Source: Rhodopirellula halodulae
GTDB taxonomy: Bacteria > Planctomycetota > Planctomycetia > Pirellulales > Pirellulaceae
Direction: 5' to 3'
DNA: 64,000 nucleotides
Assembly (NCBI RefSeq): GCF_020966775.1
Contig: NZ_JAJKFV010000029.1
Span: 923,001-987,000, forward strand
A program made the position numbers and the translations under genes. How positions within the stretch are numbered: position 1 is the stretch's first letter; the number at the start of each line of letters is the position of its first letter. Below the pieces are notes generated by a model. It saw only the letters and a list, made by a program, of their open reading frames with translations, did no database searches and was not told where the DNA came from. Below are positions 46,848 to 56,837 of the stretch, piece by piece.

Positions 46848-49319
46848 ATGAAACGCTCGTTGATCCGTTTGACCGCACAGCTGCAATTGGGAATCACCCT
46901 CCTGATGGCCTGTGGATGTGCACCGACTCAACCGTTCTTCTTGAACGAGTCGCCGGACCTGAACTACTACCTCAATACTGCCACCCAGATTGAATATCCG
47001 GATGTGGACGTGGAGAGTCTGCCTGAGACCACCGAGTCCCTGCCGCCGCTTTCCATCGGAAACCATGACTATCAGTTTTGGGATCTGACCCTGGAAGAAG
47101 CCACCAACATCGCATTGCAAAATGCGAAGTTCTATGTGACCACCAGCGGCATTGCTGAAGCTCGCCAAAACGTTTCGGATCAATTCATCAGCGGAACCGC
47201 GGATCAATTCGGAAGCATTTGGGACGTTGCCATTCAGCAATCGACCACTCAATCGGTTCCATTGACCGTCGACAGCAACGGCAACCGCACCCTGCCCCGT
47301 GGCGTTTTGCGAGCCAACCAAGTCGGCGGCGTGGAAGACGCGTTGGCGGAGTTCGATGCTCAGGCCAGCGGGTTCATCAGCTACAGCAACACCGACCGCC
47401 CACGTAACTCGGGCAACAGTGCCGTTTCGACGTCGCTGTTCCAATCGGACGACGTGACCGCTCAAGCCGCGATCAGCAAGCGATTGGCAACCGGTGGTGT
47501 CGCCACCTTGCGTCACCAATTGATCTACGGCCACAACAACCTTCCGACGGCACCGTTGGCAGCCAACTCCGCCTCGCGAGTGGTTTCCAGCGACTACACC
47601 GTCACGATGGAAGCTCAGTTCCAACAACCTTTGATGCGAAACCGAGGCACCTTGGTCAACCGAATCCCGGTTGTCTTGGCCAGCCTGAATGAAGACGTGT
47701 CGATCGCTGAATATGAAATCCAAGTTCGCAACTTGGTTCGTGATGTCGAGAACGCTTACTGGGATCTGTACGTCAACTATCGAGCCGTGGCCACCGCGGT
47801 GGTCGCTCGCAACAGTGCGATGGCGACGCAACAGGTCGCACAACTGGCACTGGAAAATGGTACCGGAACGCTGCAAGAGCTGTCGCAAGCCAAAGGACAG
47901 TACTTTCAGTTTCAAGCACAACTCGAAGCCGCTTTGGCCGGATCGAACTTGCCAGGGCCGGATCGCTTTGGCGTCTACGGAGCTGAGAACCGTTTGCGTC
48001 AGCTGATGGGATTGGCGGCAACGGACGGACGTTTGATTCGTCCGATCGACGAACCAACCTTGGCACGAGTGGAATTCGATTGGCACGAGTCGGTTGCACA
48101 GATGCTTTATCTGTCGCCCGAACTGCGTCAAACCAAGACTCGAATCAAACAGCAAGAATTGGAACTCATTTCCGTCAAGAATCAAATCCTTCCCGAGGTG
48201 AACCTGTCGCTCTTGTACCGCTGGGTCGGTGTCGGCGACACGCTCGGACCTCCGGACGGTGGCACGGGAGACTTCCCGACTCCTGGCAGCTCGGCGTTGG
48301 CCGGTCTGACCGGCGGCGATTTCCAAGAAGGTGCGGTTCGATTGGAAGTGACACCACCAGCGTTTGGTGCACGCAAAGAGTTGGCTCGAATTCGAAATAC
48401 CAAACTGCGAATCGTTCGTGAGCGATCGAAGTTGCAAGAAGACGAACGATTGCTCGTGAGCAACCTATCCGACGCGGTTCGCAAAGCTCGTTCGCACTAC
48501 CAGCTGACGCACACCAATGCCCAGCAGTGGCAAGCGTTCGAGACCGAAGTGGAAACTCGTTTGGCCGAATACGATGCCGGGACGCGAGACATCAACGTGG
48601 TCCTGCAAAGTCAACAACGCAAGGCTCAAGCCGAGATCAGCTACTACCGTGCACTGGCCGAGTACAGCAAATCGCTGAGCTACGTCGACTACTTAAAAGG
48701 AACGTTGCTGGCTAACAGCGGCATCACCTTGCGAGAAGGACCCTGGAACAAGAAGGCCTACTGGGACGCACTGGAACGTGCTCGCGAACGAAGTGCGGGT
48801 AAGAAGTTGCAGTACGGTGTGACTCGCCCCGGTGTGGTTCGCCAAGGACCGGTTCGCAATGCGGATGCGGCTTCGGAAATCATCGGCAGCGGAACGACCA
48901 CCCACGGTCAGACCTTGCCACCGACCGAATTGGACAGCAACGGACAAGTGATCTTTGGCGACGCCAACGGTGGAATCTGGCCAGCCGACATGGGTGTGAC
49001 TCGAGACGCGATCCGGATTGAAGACCAGCCGTTGACGGAGATGGGCAACAGCACGCAAGAGTTGTTGCAAGCACCGCAGTCGATGGAACGATTGTCACCA
49101 CCCGTGACCGTGCCCACCCCGGCACCGTCGATTGAATCGGCTCAGCCACTGTCGGCTCCCGCGAACGCCTCGCCCAACAGCGGAGCTTCGTGGGGCACTT
49201 CCCGACATGTCCAGCCCGCCGCCTACTCGGCACCGGCTCGCGTCTCGGTGTCGCCATCGACGGCCGAGCCTGCGGAGTACGCACCTCAACCCGTGCGACG
49301 GAAACCACTTCCTCGCTGA
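46848..49319 (+). CDS. TolC-like outer-membrane efflux lipoprotein
   Basis: An 823-residue protein from ATG 46848. LITLLMACGC-type lipobox (LLMACGC) follows a hydrophobic signal, so it should be lipidated. Two outer-membrane efflux (OEP) helical stretches are seen, around ISIAEYEIQVRNLVRDVENAYWDLY and LVSNLSDAVRKARSHYQLTHTNAQ. At 823 residues it is far longer than the usual 450-500, mainly through an N-terminal extension and a Pro/Ser/Ala-rich C-terminal tail (from about 680). No inner-membrane pump or adaptor is adjacent. Role in type I secretion or efflux is inferred. Confidence 0.85.
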   Translation: MKRSLIRLTAQLQLGITLLMACGCAPTQPFFLNESPDLNYYLNTATQIEYPDVDVESLPETTESLPPLSIGNHDYQFWDLTLEEATNIALQNAKFYVTTSGIAEARQNVSDQFISGTADQFGSIWDVAIQQSTTQSVPLTVDSNGNRTLPRGVLRANQVGGVEDALAEFDAQASGFISYSNTDRPRNSGNSAVSTSLFQSDDVTAQAAISKRLATGGVATLRHQLIYGHNNLPTAPLAANSASRVVSSDYTVTMEAQFQQPLMRNRGTLVNRIPVVLASLNEDVSIAEYEIQVRNLVRDVENAYWDLYVNYRAVATAVVARNSAMATQQVAQLALENGTGTLQELSQAKGQYFQFQAQLEAALAGSNLPGPDRFGVYGAENRLRQLMGLAATDGRLIRPIDEPTLARVEFDWHESVAQMLYLSPELRQTKTRIKQQELELISVKNQILPEVNLSLLYRWVGVGDTLGPPDGGTGDFPTPGSSALAGLTGGDFQEGAVRLEVTPPAFGARKELARIRNTKLRIVRERSKLQEDERLLVSNLSDAVRKARSHYQLTHTNAQQWQAFETEVETRLAEYDAGTRDINVVLQSQQRKAQAEISYYRALAEYSKSLSYVDYLKGTLLANSGITLREGPWNKKAYWDALERARERSAGKKLQYGVTRPGVVRQGPVRNADAASEIIGSGTTTHGQTLPPTELDSNGQVIFGDANGGIWPADMGVTRDAIRIEDQPLTEMGNSTQELLQAPQSMERLSPPVTVPTPAPSIESAQPLSAPANASPNSGASWGTSRHVQPAAYSAPARVSVSPSTAEPAEYAPQPVRRKPLPR

Positions 49320-49601
49320 ATCACCCGATCATGAACCGCGTCTGAGTCCCAACCACGGGCCGGACGCAAACGGTTCTCACCATCTTCCGTAGGGGCGGAG
49401 GCCTGGGTGGTTGTCGTCCGACACACGCGCGTTGGATCCACGACCCACCCCCACGACTAGCTCGACCGGTCTGCACGCAGGCCCGTCGGGCTTTTCGTCG
49501 TTGAGGGCTAGCATTGCGGGCAAGCGTTTGTAGAACCAAGCGTTTCCGAATGCGGAAGCGTTCCCTCGCCCCACAAGTATCTCCATCCCCACGCAACAGC
49601 C

Positions 49602-51146
49602 ATGATTCGCACGCGATTTGCCCCCAGCCCGACCGGATACTTGCACATCGGAGGCGTCCGCACCGCTTTATTCAATTGGTTGTTGGCCAAACAATCCGGC
49701 GGCCAATTCATTCTGCGAATCGACGACACCGACGCGGGACGGAATGTCGAGGCGGCGCTCAAACCCATCTTGGACGGTTTCCGTTGGCTGGGCATGGACT
49801 GGGACGAAGGCCCTGATGTTGGCGGACCCCACGGACCGTATTTCCAATCCGAACGAGGCGACTTGTATCGCGCGGCGGCGGAGAAGTTGCTCGCGGACGG
49901 GCATGCTTATCGAGATTTCGCCAAGCCGGAGGAACTGCAAACGCTTCGTGAGGAAGCCCAAAAGGCCGGCGAGGCATTTGTCTATGACCGTCGCTGGATG
50001 GCGGAAGACGACGCGGCGGCCGCCAAGTTCGAAGCGGAAGGTCGCCAGGGCGTGGTGCGTTTGAAAATGCCTCGCGAAGGTCAGTGTGTGATCCAAGATT
50101 TGATCCGCGGCGAAGTCGTCGTGGAATGGGCGTCCGAGCAAGACCATGTGATCGCGCGTGCCGACGGCAGCCCGCTGTATCACTTGGCCAGCGTCGTTGA
50201 TGACCATGAGTTGAAGATCACTCACGTTGTACGCGCGGCGGAACACTTGCCCAACACGGCTCGCCAAGTCTTCATCGCTCAGTCGCTCGGCTACGAGTTG
50301 CCAACCTACGCTCACTTGCCCTACGTCGCCGAGCCCGGTGGATCAGCCAAGCTCAGCAAACGCAAACTTGATAAGTACAAGAAGAACCGTGACTTTGCAT
50401 TGTTGTTGGAACGAGGCGAACAAATCGCGAATCGTTGTGGCATTCAAACCGAAGCGGACACATTTAATCCCGTCTTGGTCGATTTCTATCGCGAGATCGG
50501 TTTCTTGCCCGATGCGTTGCTGAACTACCTGCTGTTGCTCGGGTGGTCGTTGGACGGAGAGACGGAGAAGTTCACGATCGAGGAGATGATCGAAAAGTTC
50601 ACTTTGGCACGAGTCAACAAGGCTCCGGCTTCGTTTGATCCGGCCAAGTTGCAATCGTTCCAAGGCGACGCTTTCGCGGCTCTGCCGGCTGACAAACGAA
50701 CCGAACTGGTTCAACCGTTTGCCGCGGCGGCGGGGTTTGTGTCGGGTGATGATTCCGGTGAACTGTTGACGGCCGTGGTCGAGGCGGCTGGCGATCGTTT
50801 GAAGATGGCGGGTGACATCATCGACTTTGATTACTGCTTCGTCGACGACTATGCCGTGGATGAGAAGGCGTACGAAAAGCGTTTGGTGAAAGCTGATGGT
50901 GCCAAAGAGTTGTTGGCAAAGCTAAACGAAAGCTTGAAGTCGGCCGATGCCTTTGACGCGGCTTCGGTCGAGACGACGGTGAAGTCCTTCTGCGAAGCGG
51001 AAGGCATCAAGATCGGTCAGATCATTCACGCATTGCGTGTCGCGACGACGGGTGTTGCCAGCGGTTTCAGCATGTTTGACACGCTCGCGATTCTTGGTCA
51101 AGAAAAGGTCACCACCCGAATCGACCGAACCGTCGCCGGTTTGTGA
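49602..51146 (+). CDS. gltX: Glutamyl-tRNA synthetase
   Basis: A 514-residue class I synthetase. The HIGH motif appears as HIGG (residues 15-18) within [20 protein letters not shown]; the KMSKS motif is KLSKRK near residue 250. DDTDAGRNV and [21 protein letters not shown] fit GltX. It charges tRNA-Glu. Domain length is typical. It is followed by the 109-bp repeat array. Confidence 0.96.
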   Translation: MIRTRFAPSPTGYLHIGGVRTALFNWLLAKQSGGQFILRIDDTDAGRNVEAALKPILDGFRWLGMDWDEGPDVGGPHGPYFQSERGDLYRAAAEKLLADGHAYRDFAKPEELQTLREEAQKAGEAFVYDRRWMAEDDAAAAKFEAEGRQGVVRLKMPREGQCVIQDLIRGEVVVEWASEQDHVIARADGSPLYHLASVVDDHELKITHVVRAAEHLPNTARQVFIAQSLGYELPTYAHLPYVAEPGGSAKLSKRKLDKYKKNRDFALLLERGEQIANRCGIQTEADTFNPVLVDFYREIGFLPDALLNYLLLLGWSLDGETEKFTIEEMIEKFTLARVNKAPASFDPAKLQSFQGDAFAALPADKRTELVQPFAAAAGFVSGDDSGELLTAVVEAAGDRLKMAGDIIDFDYCFVDDYAVDEKAYEKRLVKADGAKELLAKLNESLKSADAFDAASVETTVKSFCEAEGIKIGQIIHALRVATTGVASGFSMFDTLAILGQEKVTTRIDRTVAGL

Positions 51147-51168
51147 GTTCAAAGCCGTCGCAGCAACC

Positions 51169-51445
51169 GTAGCACGGCGGTCCCCCGCCGTGAGAGTTTG
51201 TGATCTCGGTGGGGGACCACCGAGCGACAGGTTGTTGCGTTGATTGTCAGGTGGGACCATGACCTACGCGCGGTACTGTAGCACGGCGGTCCCCCGCCGT
51301 GAGTGATTGCATTCTCGGTGGGGGACCACCGAGCGACAGGTTGTTGCGTTGATTGTCAGGCGCGGCCATGACCTACGCGTGGGACCGTAGCACGGCGGTC
51401 CTCCGCCGTGAGTGATTGTGATCTCAGTGGGGGACCACCGAGCGA
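51169..51445. repeat. Array of 109-bp double-hairpin repeats (about 2.5 units)
   Basis: The core GTAGCACGGCGG starts at 51169, 51278 and 51387, exactly 109 bp apart. It has the same two hairpins as the array at 46001 and shares about 100 bp of sequence, but its period is 61 bp shorter because a spacer present there is absent. It fills the gap between convergent gltX and the Rieske gene. Confidence 0.95.
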
Positions 51446-51476
51446 CGGATTTAGCTTTGGCAAAGCGAGAACACTT

Positions 51477-51926
51477 CTACTCCGTCATTTGAACTTCGAC
51501 CACGTTTCCGTTTTGTCGAATGGGAAAAACCGACTGCAGCGGTTGTTGGTTGATGGTTTGTTTGCCGGTCGCCAGTTCGTACTGCCAACCATGCCACGGA
51601 CACGTCACGCAACCATCGGCGACGTGGCCTTCCGCGATGGGGCCGCCTTGGTGAGCGCAGATCCCATCCATCGCGTACCAGTGCCCGCCCTCGAAGATCA
51701 CCGCGAGGATCCGGTTGCCGACCAAGACTTCCTTGGCGAATGTTTCTGATTCTGGGGCGGAAGTCAGTCGTTCGGCCAGACCCGGATCGACTTCGTTGAG
51801 ATCCAACGCCGCGAGCCATGGCAAATTGGGGTCAGCTTCGCGGTTACCGCTCGTGGGGGCCAATTCGTTGGGGTAGAGGGCTCGTTCGGGAGCGTCTTCG
51901 CGCGAATCGGAATTCGAATCGTTCAT
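51477..51926 (-). CDS. Rieske [2Fe-2S] ferredoxin-like protein
   Basis: A 149-residue protein from ATG 51926. The two cluster-binding motifs are CAHQGG and CPWHGWQY. The N-terminal 60 residues are acidic and unlike known Rieske ferredoxins. It resembles the small NirD/bphF-type electron carriers. No oxygenase or reductase gene is next to it, so its partner is unknown. An open frame continues upstream of this start without a ribosome site. Confidence 0.9.
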   Translation of the reverse strand: MNDSNSDSREDAPERALYPNELAPTSGNREADPNLPWLAALDLNEVDPGLAERLTSAPESETFAKEVLVGNRILAVIFEGGHWYAMDGICAHQGGPIAEGHVADGCVTCPWHGWQYELATGKQTINQQPLQSVFPIRQNGNVVEVQMTE

Positions 51927-52068
51927 GAGATCGTTTTGGCGGAGGGAGAAGCATCCATCAGTGTGTCGTTTACCGTTCTTCGTCGCGACCCCGGGGGGAC
52001 ACGGTGATCGACTCACCGTTACAATTCGGTCGTCCCTGTGCTCACCCAACCTCCAATGACACGATCGG

Positions 52069-54897
52069 ATGAATTTCGCAATGCAAACACAACGAGAAAT
52101 GGCGGTGGAACCCGCCCGCTTTGAAAACAAGGTTCTCAGTTGTTGGCTGGGCGCTTTGCTCGTGACACTCGGTTTCCATCTCAACCTCTGTTCTGCCGAC
52201 GACACGGCAAAAAAGGATTCGTCCGTGCCTCTTAAACTCCATGAAGTCGAAGGGATCAGCGAATACGTGCTGCCCAACGGCGTGAAGGTCCTGCTGTTCC
52301 CCGACGAAAGCAAAGAAGTCGTCACGGTCAACATGACGGTGTTCGTCGGGTCGCGGCATGAAGGTTACGGCGAGGCCGGCATGGCTCACTTGTTGGAGCA
52401 CATGTTGTTCAAAGGAACGCCGACGCATCCAGAAGTGCCCAAGGTGCTGCAAGATCGTGGTGCGAGGTTCAACGGCACGACTTGGATGGACCGCACGAAC
52501 TACTACGAAACGTTGCCCGCCAGCGAAGACAATCTCGAGTTCGCACTGAACCTCGAGGCCGATCGCTTGCTCAACAGCAACGTCAAAGGCGAAGACCTGG
52601 AAAGCGAAATGACGGTCGTTCGCAATGAGTTCGAACGCGGTGAGAACTCACCGATGCGAGTCTTGATGCAACGCATCGAATCCGCCGCGTTTGATTGGCA
52701 CAACTACGGAAAATCGACCATCGGTAACCGCAGCGACATCGAACGGGTGCCAGTCGTCAAGCTGCGCCAGTTTTATCGCAAGTATTACCGCCCCGACAAC
52801 GTGATGGTGATCATCGCGGGTAACTTCGAAGTCGATCATGCCTTGGCGTCGGCGAACAAAGCGTTTGGAAGTCTGCCGGTGCCCGAGACTCCGATTGATG
52901 AAACCTACACCGTCGAGCCACCCAAAGACGGTGAGCGAACGGTCGTCCTGCGGCGTGTTGGTGAAGTGCAAGTGGTCGGTGCGGCCTACCATATCCCCGC
53001 CGGCAGTCACCCCGATTTCGCGGCGGTGAAAGCTTTGGCAAACATCCTGGGAGACGAACCCAGCGGCCGACTTTATAAAGGCATGGTCGAAACGGAAATC
53101 GCCAGTGGCGTCTTCACAATGGCATCTGGATTCCGCGAGCCGGGACTGATGATGACCATGGCCAATGTTCCTGACGATCAATCGATTGAGCAGGCTCGTG
53201 CCAAATTGATCGAACTGATGGAAAACGATTGGGAGCAAAACCCAATCACGGAACAAGAGGTCGAGCGGGCCAAACAGCAGATGTTGAAAGCTCGCGAGTT
53301 AGAGTCCGCCAACACGGACAAAATCGCCGTGGCACTCAGCGATTGGGCGGCTCAAGGTGATTGGCGTTTGTACTTCTTGTATCGCGACGCGGTGGAAGCC
53401 TTGACGGTCGAGCAAGTTCAGTCCGTTGCGGATCGTTACTTGCAACGCAACAACCGCACCGTTGGTTTGTTCATTCCGTCGGAAGAATCCGAACGTATCA
53501 GCGTTCCTGAATCTCCCGACCTGACCGCCTTGCTGAAAGACTACAAAGGTCGCGAAGCGGTGGCCGCCGGGGAACGGTTTGATCCGGACCCAATCGCCAT
53601 TGAAGAGCGTGTTCAACGAGGCAACTTGGTTGGCGGAATCGATTACGCCGTGCTGCCCAAGAAGACTCGCGGTGGATCGGTCTCGGTGTTGATGGCGTTG
53701 CGTTTCGGTTCGCCTGATTCGATCAAGGACAAGCTTGGCGCGGTGGAGTTGCTCGGGCTCATGATGGCTCGCGGCACCGAAGATCTGGATTACCAACAAC
53801 TGCAAGACGAATGGACGCGTTTGCGTGCGGAGGTGCAGATCTACACCGTGAAGGGTGTGTTGCAGGTCCAGGTGCAAACAAAAGAAGAGTTCTTGCCCGA
53901 GGTGATTGAGTTGCTGGGCAAAATCTTCAAGTCACCGCGATTCGAAGCTTCTGAATTGGAGGTGATGCGTCGTCAGGTGATCACCAGTTTGGAAGGCAGC
54001 AAAACGGAGCCCAACGCGCTCGCCCCACGACGTGTGCAGCGCATGTTGTCGCCCTACGACAAAGACGATGTGCGTTATGTCATGACGATCGAAGAAGAGA
54101 TCGCGATGTACGAGGAAACCACGCTCGAACAAATTCGCGAATTGCATGCGAACTACTTGGGCAACCAAGCGGGCCAACTCGCGGTCGTTGGGAACTTTGA
54201 AGTGGATTCCACGCTCGATCAATTCCGCGCCATCCTTGATGGTTGGGAAGCGAAGCAACCGTTTGAACGCATCGTCTCGCCAGCCCACCCTGAAATTCCA
54301 GGTGCGTTGGTCACGATCGAAACTCCCGACAAGTCCAACGCTCTGTTGTACAGCGGCCAGCAATACGAGTTGGCCGATTCCAACGCGGAATATGCTTCGC
54401 TGGTGCTGGGCAATTTCATTCTCGGCGGCGGATCGCTAAGCAGTCGTTTGGCCAATCGTGTGCGTCAGCAAGAAGGTTTGTCCTACGGCGTCCGTAGCGG
54501 AGTGACTGCCGCCAACTTTGCTGAAGACGAAAAGGTGAGCTTCACCCTGTATGCAATCACGAACCCCGCCAACAAAGACAAACTAATTCGCGTCATTCGC
54601 GAAGAGGTCAATCGCGTGTTGGACGAGGGCGTGACCACGGAGGAACTCGAGCAGGCAAAAGGTGCTTATCTGCAAGCCGAACGCATTGGTCGAACGGGGG
54701 ATTCCAAGTTGGCCAGCATGTTGGTCAAAAGCGTCATGAACGATCGCACGTTGGAGTTCGTCTCGCAATACGAAGCCCAGATCCAGGCTGCCACGGTGGA
54801 ATCCGTGAATGCGGCTCTAAGAAAATATGTGGATCTCGATGGGCTGGTGATGGCCGTCGCGGGTGACTTTGCGGCGGTTGAACAGCCAGCAGAGTGA
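52069..54897 (+). CDS. M16 family zinc protease, two-domain form
   Basis: A 942-residue protein. A hydrophobic signal (VLSCWLGALLVTLGFHLNLCSA) suggests export. The inverted zinc motif HLLEH is at residues 107-111 with GTPTHPEV after it; the distal Glu lies in NEFERGE near residue 187. The second M16 domain (about 510-930) has lost HxxEH but keeps RVRQQEGLSYGVRSG, as in PqqL/pitrilysin-like enzymes. It degrades short peptides, probably in the periplasm. Complete length. Confidence 0.93.
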   Translation: MNFAMQTQREMAVEPARFENKVLSCWLGALLVTLGFHLNLCSADDTAKKDSSVPLKLHEVEGISEYVLPNGVKVLLFPDESKEVVTVNMTVFVGSRHEGYGEAGMAHLLEHMLFKGTPTHPEVPKVLQDRGARFNGTTWMDRTNYYETLPASEDNLEFALNLEADRLLNSNVKGEDLESEMTVVRNEFERGENSPMRVLMQRIESAAFDWHNYGKSTIGNRSDIERVPVVKLRQFYRKYYRPDNVMVIIAGNFEVDHALASANKAFGSLPVPETPIDETYTVEPPKDGERTVVLRRVGEVQVVGAAYHIPAGSHPDFAAVKALANILGDEPSGRLYKGMVETEIASGVFTMASGFREPGLMMTMANVPDDQSIEQARAKLIELMENDWEQNPITEQEVERAKQQMLKARELESANTDKIAVALSDWAAQGDWRLYFLYRDAVEALTVEQVQSVADRYLQRNNRTVGLFIPSEESERISVPESPDLTALLKDYKGREAVAAGERFDPDPIAIEERVQRGNLVGGIDYAVLPKKTRGGSVSVLMALRFGSPDSIKDKLGAVELLGLMMARGTEDLDYQQLQDEWTRLRAEVQIYTVKGVLQVQVQTKEEFLPEVIELLGKIFKSPRFEASELEVMRRQVITSLEGSKTEPNALAPRRVQRMLSPYDKDDVRYVMTIEEEIAMYEETTLEQIRELHANYLGNQAGQLAVVGNFEVDSTLDQFRAILDGWEAKQPFERIVSPAHPEIPGALVTIETPDKSNALLYSGQQYELADSNAEYASLVLGNFILGGGSLSSRLANRVRQQEGLSYGVRSGVTAANFAEDEKVSFTLYAITNPANKDKLIRVIREEVNRVLDEGVTTEELEQAKGAYLQAERIGRTGDSKLASMLVKSVMNDRTLEFVSQYEAQIQAATVESVNAALRKYVDLDGLVMAVAGDFAAVEQPAE

Positions 54898-55159
54898 ATT
54901 CCCCTCGAATGAGTTTGTGATCGATTCACAAAAAATCAACGAAGCCGGATTGGGCGGGTGCCAGGTCCGGCTATTGTCGTTTACACTCGGCACCAACATT
55001 GATCTTTTTCATCCGAGTGTTTCGTCCTTGTCCAGGGTACCGATAGGCCGCCAGCGCGCTGTTTAGCCGCCGGCGTGCCCCGTTCGCCGAACATGTTTCG
55101 GTTGAAAGAGGATCCCTCCCGATGAGGTTCGTTTTTGCCTGCGTTGTCGAGCGTGCATC

Positions 55160-56326
55160 ATGACAACTTCATCCACCAACGATCCTGTGGGAACTCCCTC
55201 CGCCCCGGCGGACTGTCTGCAAACACCGTTGGATGCCTGGCATCGCCAAGCGGGAGCCAAGATGGTTCCCTTTGCCGGCTACTCGATGCCGATTCAATAC
55301 GAAGGCATCGTCGCGGAACACCAAGCTTGTCGCACGAAAGCGGCCCTGTTCGATGTGTCGCACATGGGACGTTTGCGGTTTGATGGCGACCACGCGGCCG
55401 AATTTCTCGATCATGTTTTGACACGCCGTGTGACCGACATGGCTCCTGGCCAAGTTCGTTACGGCATGGTTTGCAATGCCGACGGCGGAATCCTGGACGA
55501 TGTGCTGGTATCGTTCCTGCAAACTCCGTCAGAGCGACGATTTCATCTGCTGGTCGTCAACGCGTCGAACCGCGAAAAGATTTTGAAGTGGTTTGAGCCG
55601 CACTTGGCGGACTTCCCCACGGTGACGATGTCGGACCGGACGGAGTTGACGGCGATGATCGCCATCCAAGGTCCCAAAGCGGTGGAGATCTGCAAACGAT
55701 TGTTCACCATCGATCCTTCGCGACTGAAGAACTACTCGGCGTTGGTCACGGACCAGTTTTCCAAGCCGGTCATTGTCAGCCGAACAGGTTACACCGGCGA
55801 AGACGGTTTGGAGTTGATCGTCCGCGCCGAAGAAGCCCCACGCATTTGGGAAAACGTTTTGCTCGCCGGTCGTGAAGTCGGCTTTGTGCCCGCAGGTTTG
55901 GGAGCCCGTGACACGCTTCGTATGGAAGCCGGCATGCCGCTCTACGGTCACGAGTTGGATGAAACCATTGACCCCATCACGGCCGGTTTGAAATTCGGAT
56001 GCAATTTAAAAGATCGCCACTTCATTGGTGAAGAAGCGTTGCGAATGATTGCCGAGCAGGGCCCCACGCGACGTCGCATTGGATTGTTGCCACAGGGAAA
56101 ACGTCCCGCACGCGAAGGTTGCCCCGTTTTGAACGCCGATGGCGAAACCATTGGTCAGGTCACCAGTGGTGGTCCCTCGCCGACGTTGGGCGTGCCGATT
56201 GCAATGGCCATCGTCGATGCAAAACACGCCGAAGACGTGACATTTCAAATCGACATTCGCGGCAAGACCGTGGAAGCGTTGCCCACCAAATTGCCGTTCT
56301 ACAAACGACCTGCTGTCGCGAAGTAA
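55160..56326 (+). CDS. gcvT: Aminomethyltransferase (glycine cleavage T protein)
   Basis: A 388-residue folate enzyme. YEGIVAEHQACRTKAALFDVSHMGRLRFDG, AIQGPKA, RTGYTGEDGLEL and LGARDTLRMEAGMPLYGHELD are GcvT hallmarks. It takes the aminomethyl group from GcvH and passes a methylene to tetrahydrofolate, releasing ammonia. It is the first gene of the gcv operon; no glycine riboswitch pattern was found in its upstream region. Confidence 0.95.
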   Translation: MTTSSTNDPVGTPSAPADCLQTPLDAWHRQAGAKMVPFAGYSMPIQYEGIVAEHQACRTKAALFDVSHMGRLRFDGDHAAEFLDHVLTRRVTDMAPGQVRYGMVCNADGGILDDVLVSFLQTPSERRFHLLVVNASNREKILKWFEPHLADFPTVTMSDRTELTAMIAIQGPKAVEICKRLFTIDPSRLKNYSALVTDQFSKPVIVSRTGYTGEDGLELIVRAEEAPRIWENVLLAGREVGFVPAGLGARDTLRMEAGMPLYGHELDETIDPITAGLKFGCNLKDRHFIGEEALRMIAEQGPTRRRIGLLPQGKRPAREGCPVLNADGETIGQVTSGGPSPTLGVPIAMAIVDAKHAEDVTFQIDIRGKTVEALPTKLPFYKRPAVAK

Positions 56327-56434
56327 CGATCGGCAGAGCCGGTGCCGTGTGTCGGCGATTGGTCCGACGCAACTCGTTTTTGATCCAGACATCCACCCGT
56401 TTTTATACCTGTTATTTGTTCGTGAGGAGCCCCG

Positions 56435-56833
56435 ATGGCACGAGACCCTTCGACCCTGCGTTATGCCGAGACCCATGAGTGGGTTGATGTTCAAGAAGAT
56501 GGCGGCGACAAGATCGCAACGATTGGTATCTCCGCGTTTGCCGTCGAGCAACTCAATGACCTGGTCTACATGGACTTGCCCGAAGTCGGTCGCCAATTGG
56601 AAATCGGCGAAGAGTTCGGTGAAGTCGAATCCGTGAAAGCGGTCAGTCCGTTGTACAGTCCCGTCGCGGGCGAAGTGGTCGAGGTGCATTCGGATCTTCC
56701 CGACAACCTGGACAACTTGAACGAAGACGCGTTCGACTTTGGATGGATTCTGAAAGTGAAATTGTCAGCCGATTTGCCTGAATCGCTGATGGACTATGCC
56801 GCTTATCAAAAACAGTGTTCCGAAGCAGGTTGA
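56435..56833 (+). CDS. gcvH: Glycine cleavage system H protein
   Basis: A 132-residue lipoyl carrier. YAETHEWVDVQ, TIGISAFAVEQLNDLVYMDLPEVG and the lipoyl-lysine block GEVESVKAVSPLYSPVAGEV are diagnostic; Lys of SVKA is the attachment site. It shuttles the methylamine between P, T and L proteins. It lies 108 bp after gcvT and 4 bp before gcvPA. Confidence 0.96.
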   Translation: MARDPSTLRYAETHEWVDVQEDGGDKIATIGISAFAVEQLNDLVYMDLPEVGRQLEIGEEFGEVESVKAVSPLYSPVAGEVVEVHSDLPDNLDNLNEDAFDFGWILKVKLSADLPESLMDYAAYQKQCSEAG

Positions 56834-56837
56834 ACGA

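Noticed and set aside
46603..48437. Long minus-strand open frame of almost 600 codons under the TolC-like gene
   Set aside because: It is antisense to the TolC-like gene, whose lipobox and OEP helices make it the real gene; the minus frame lacks a signal or motif.
54898..55159. Glycine riboswitch before gcvT
   Set aside because: The conserved aptamer words were not found; only a short hairpin (54913-54931) without a T-run is present.
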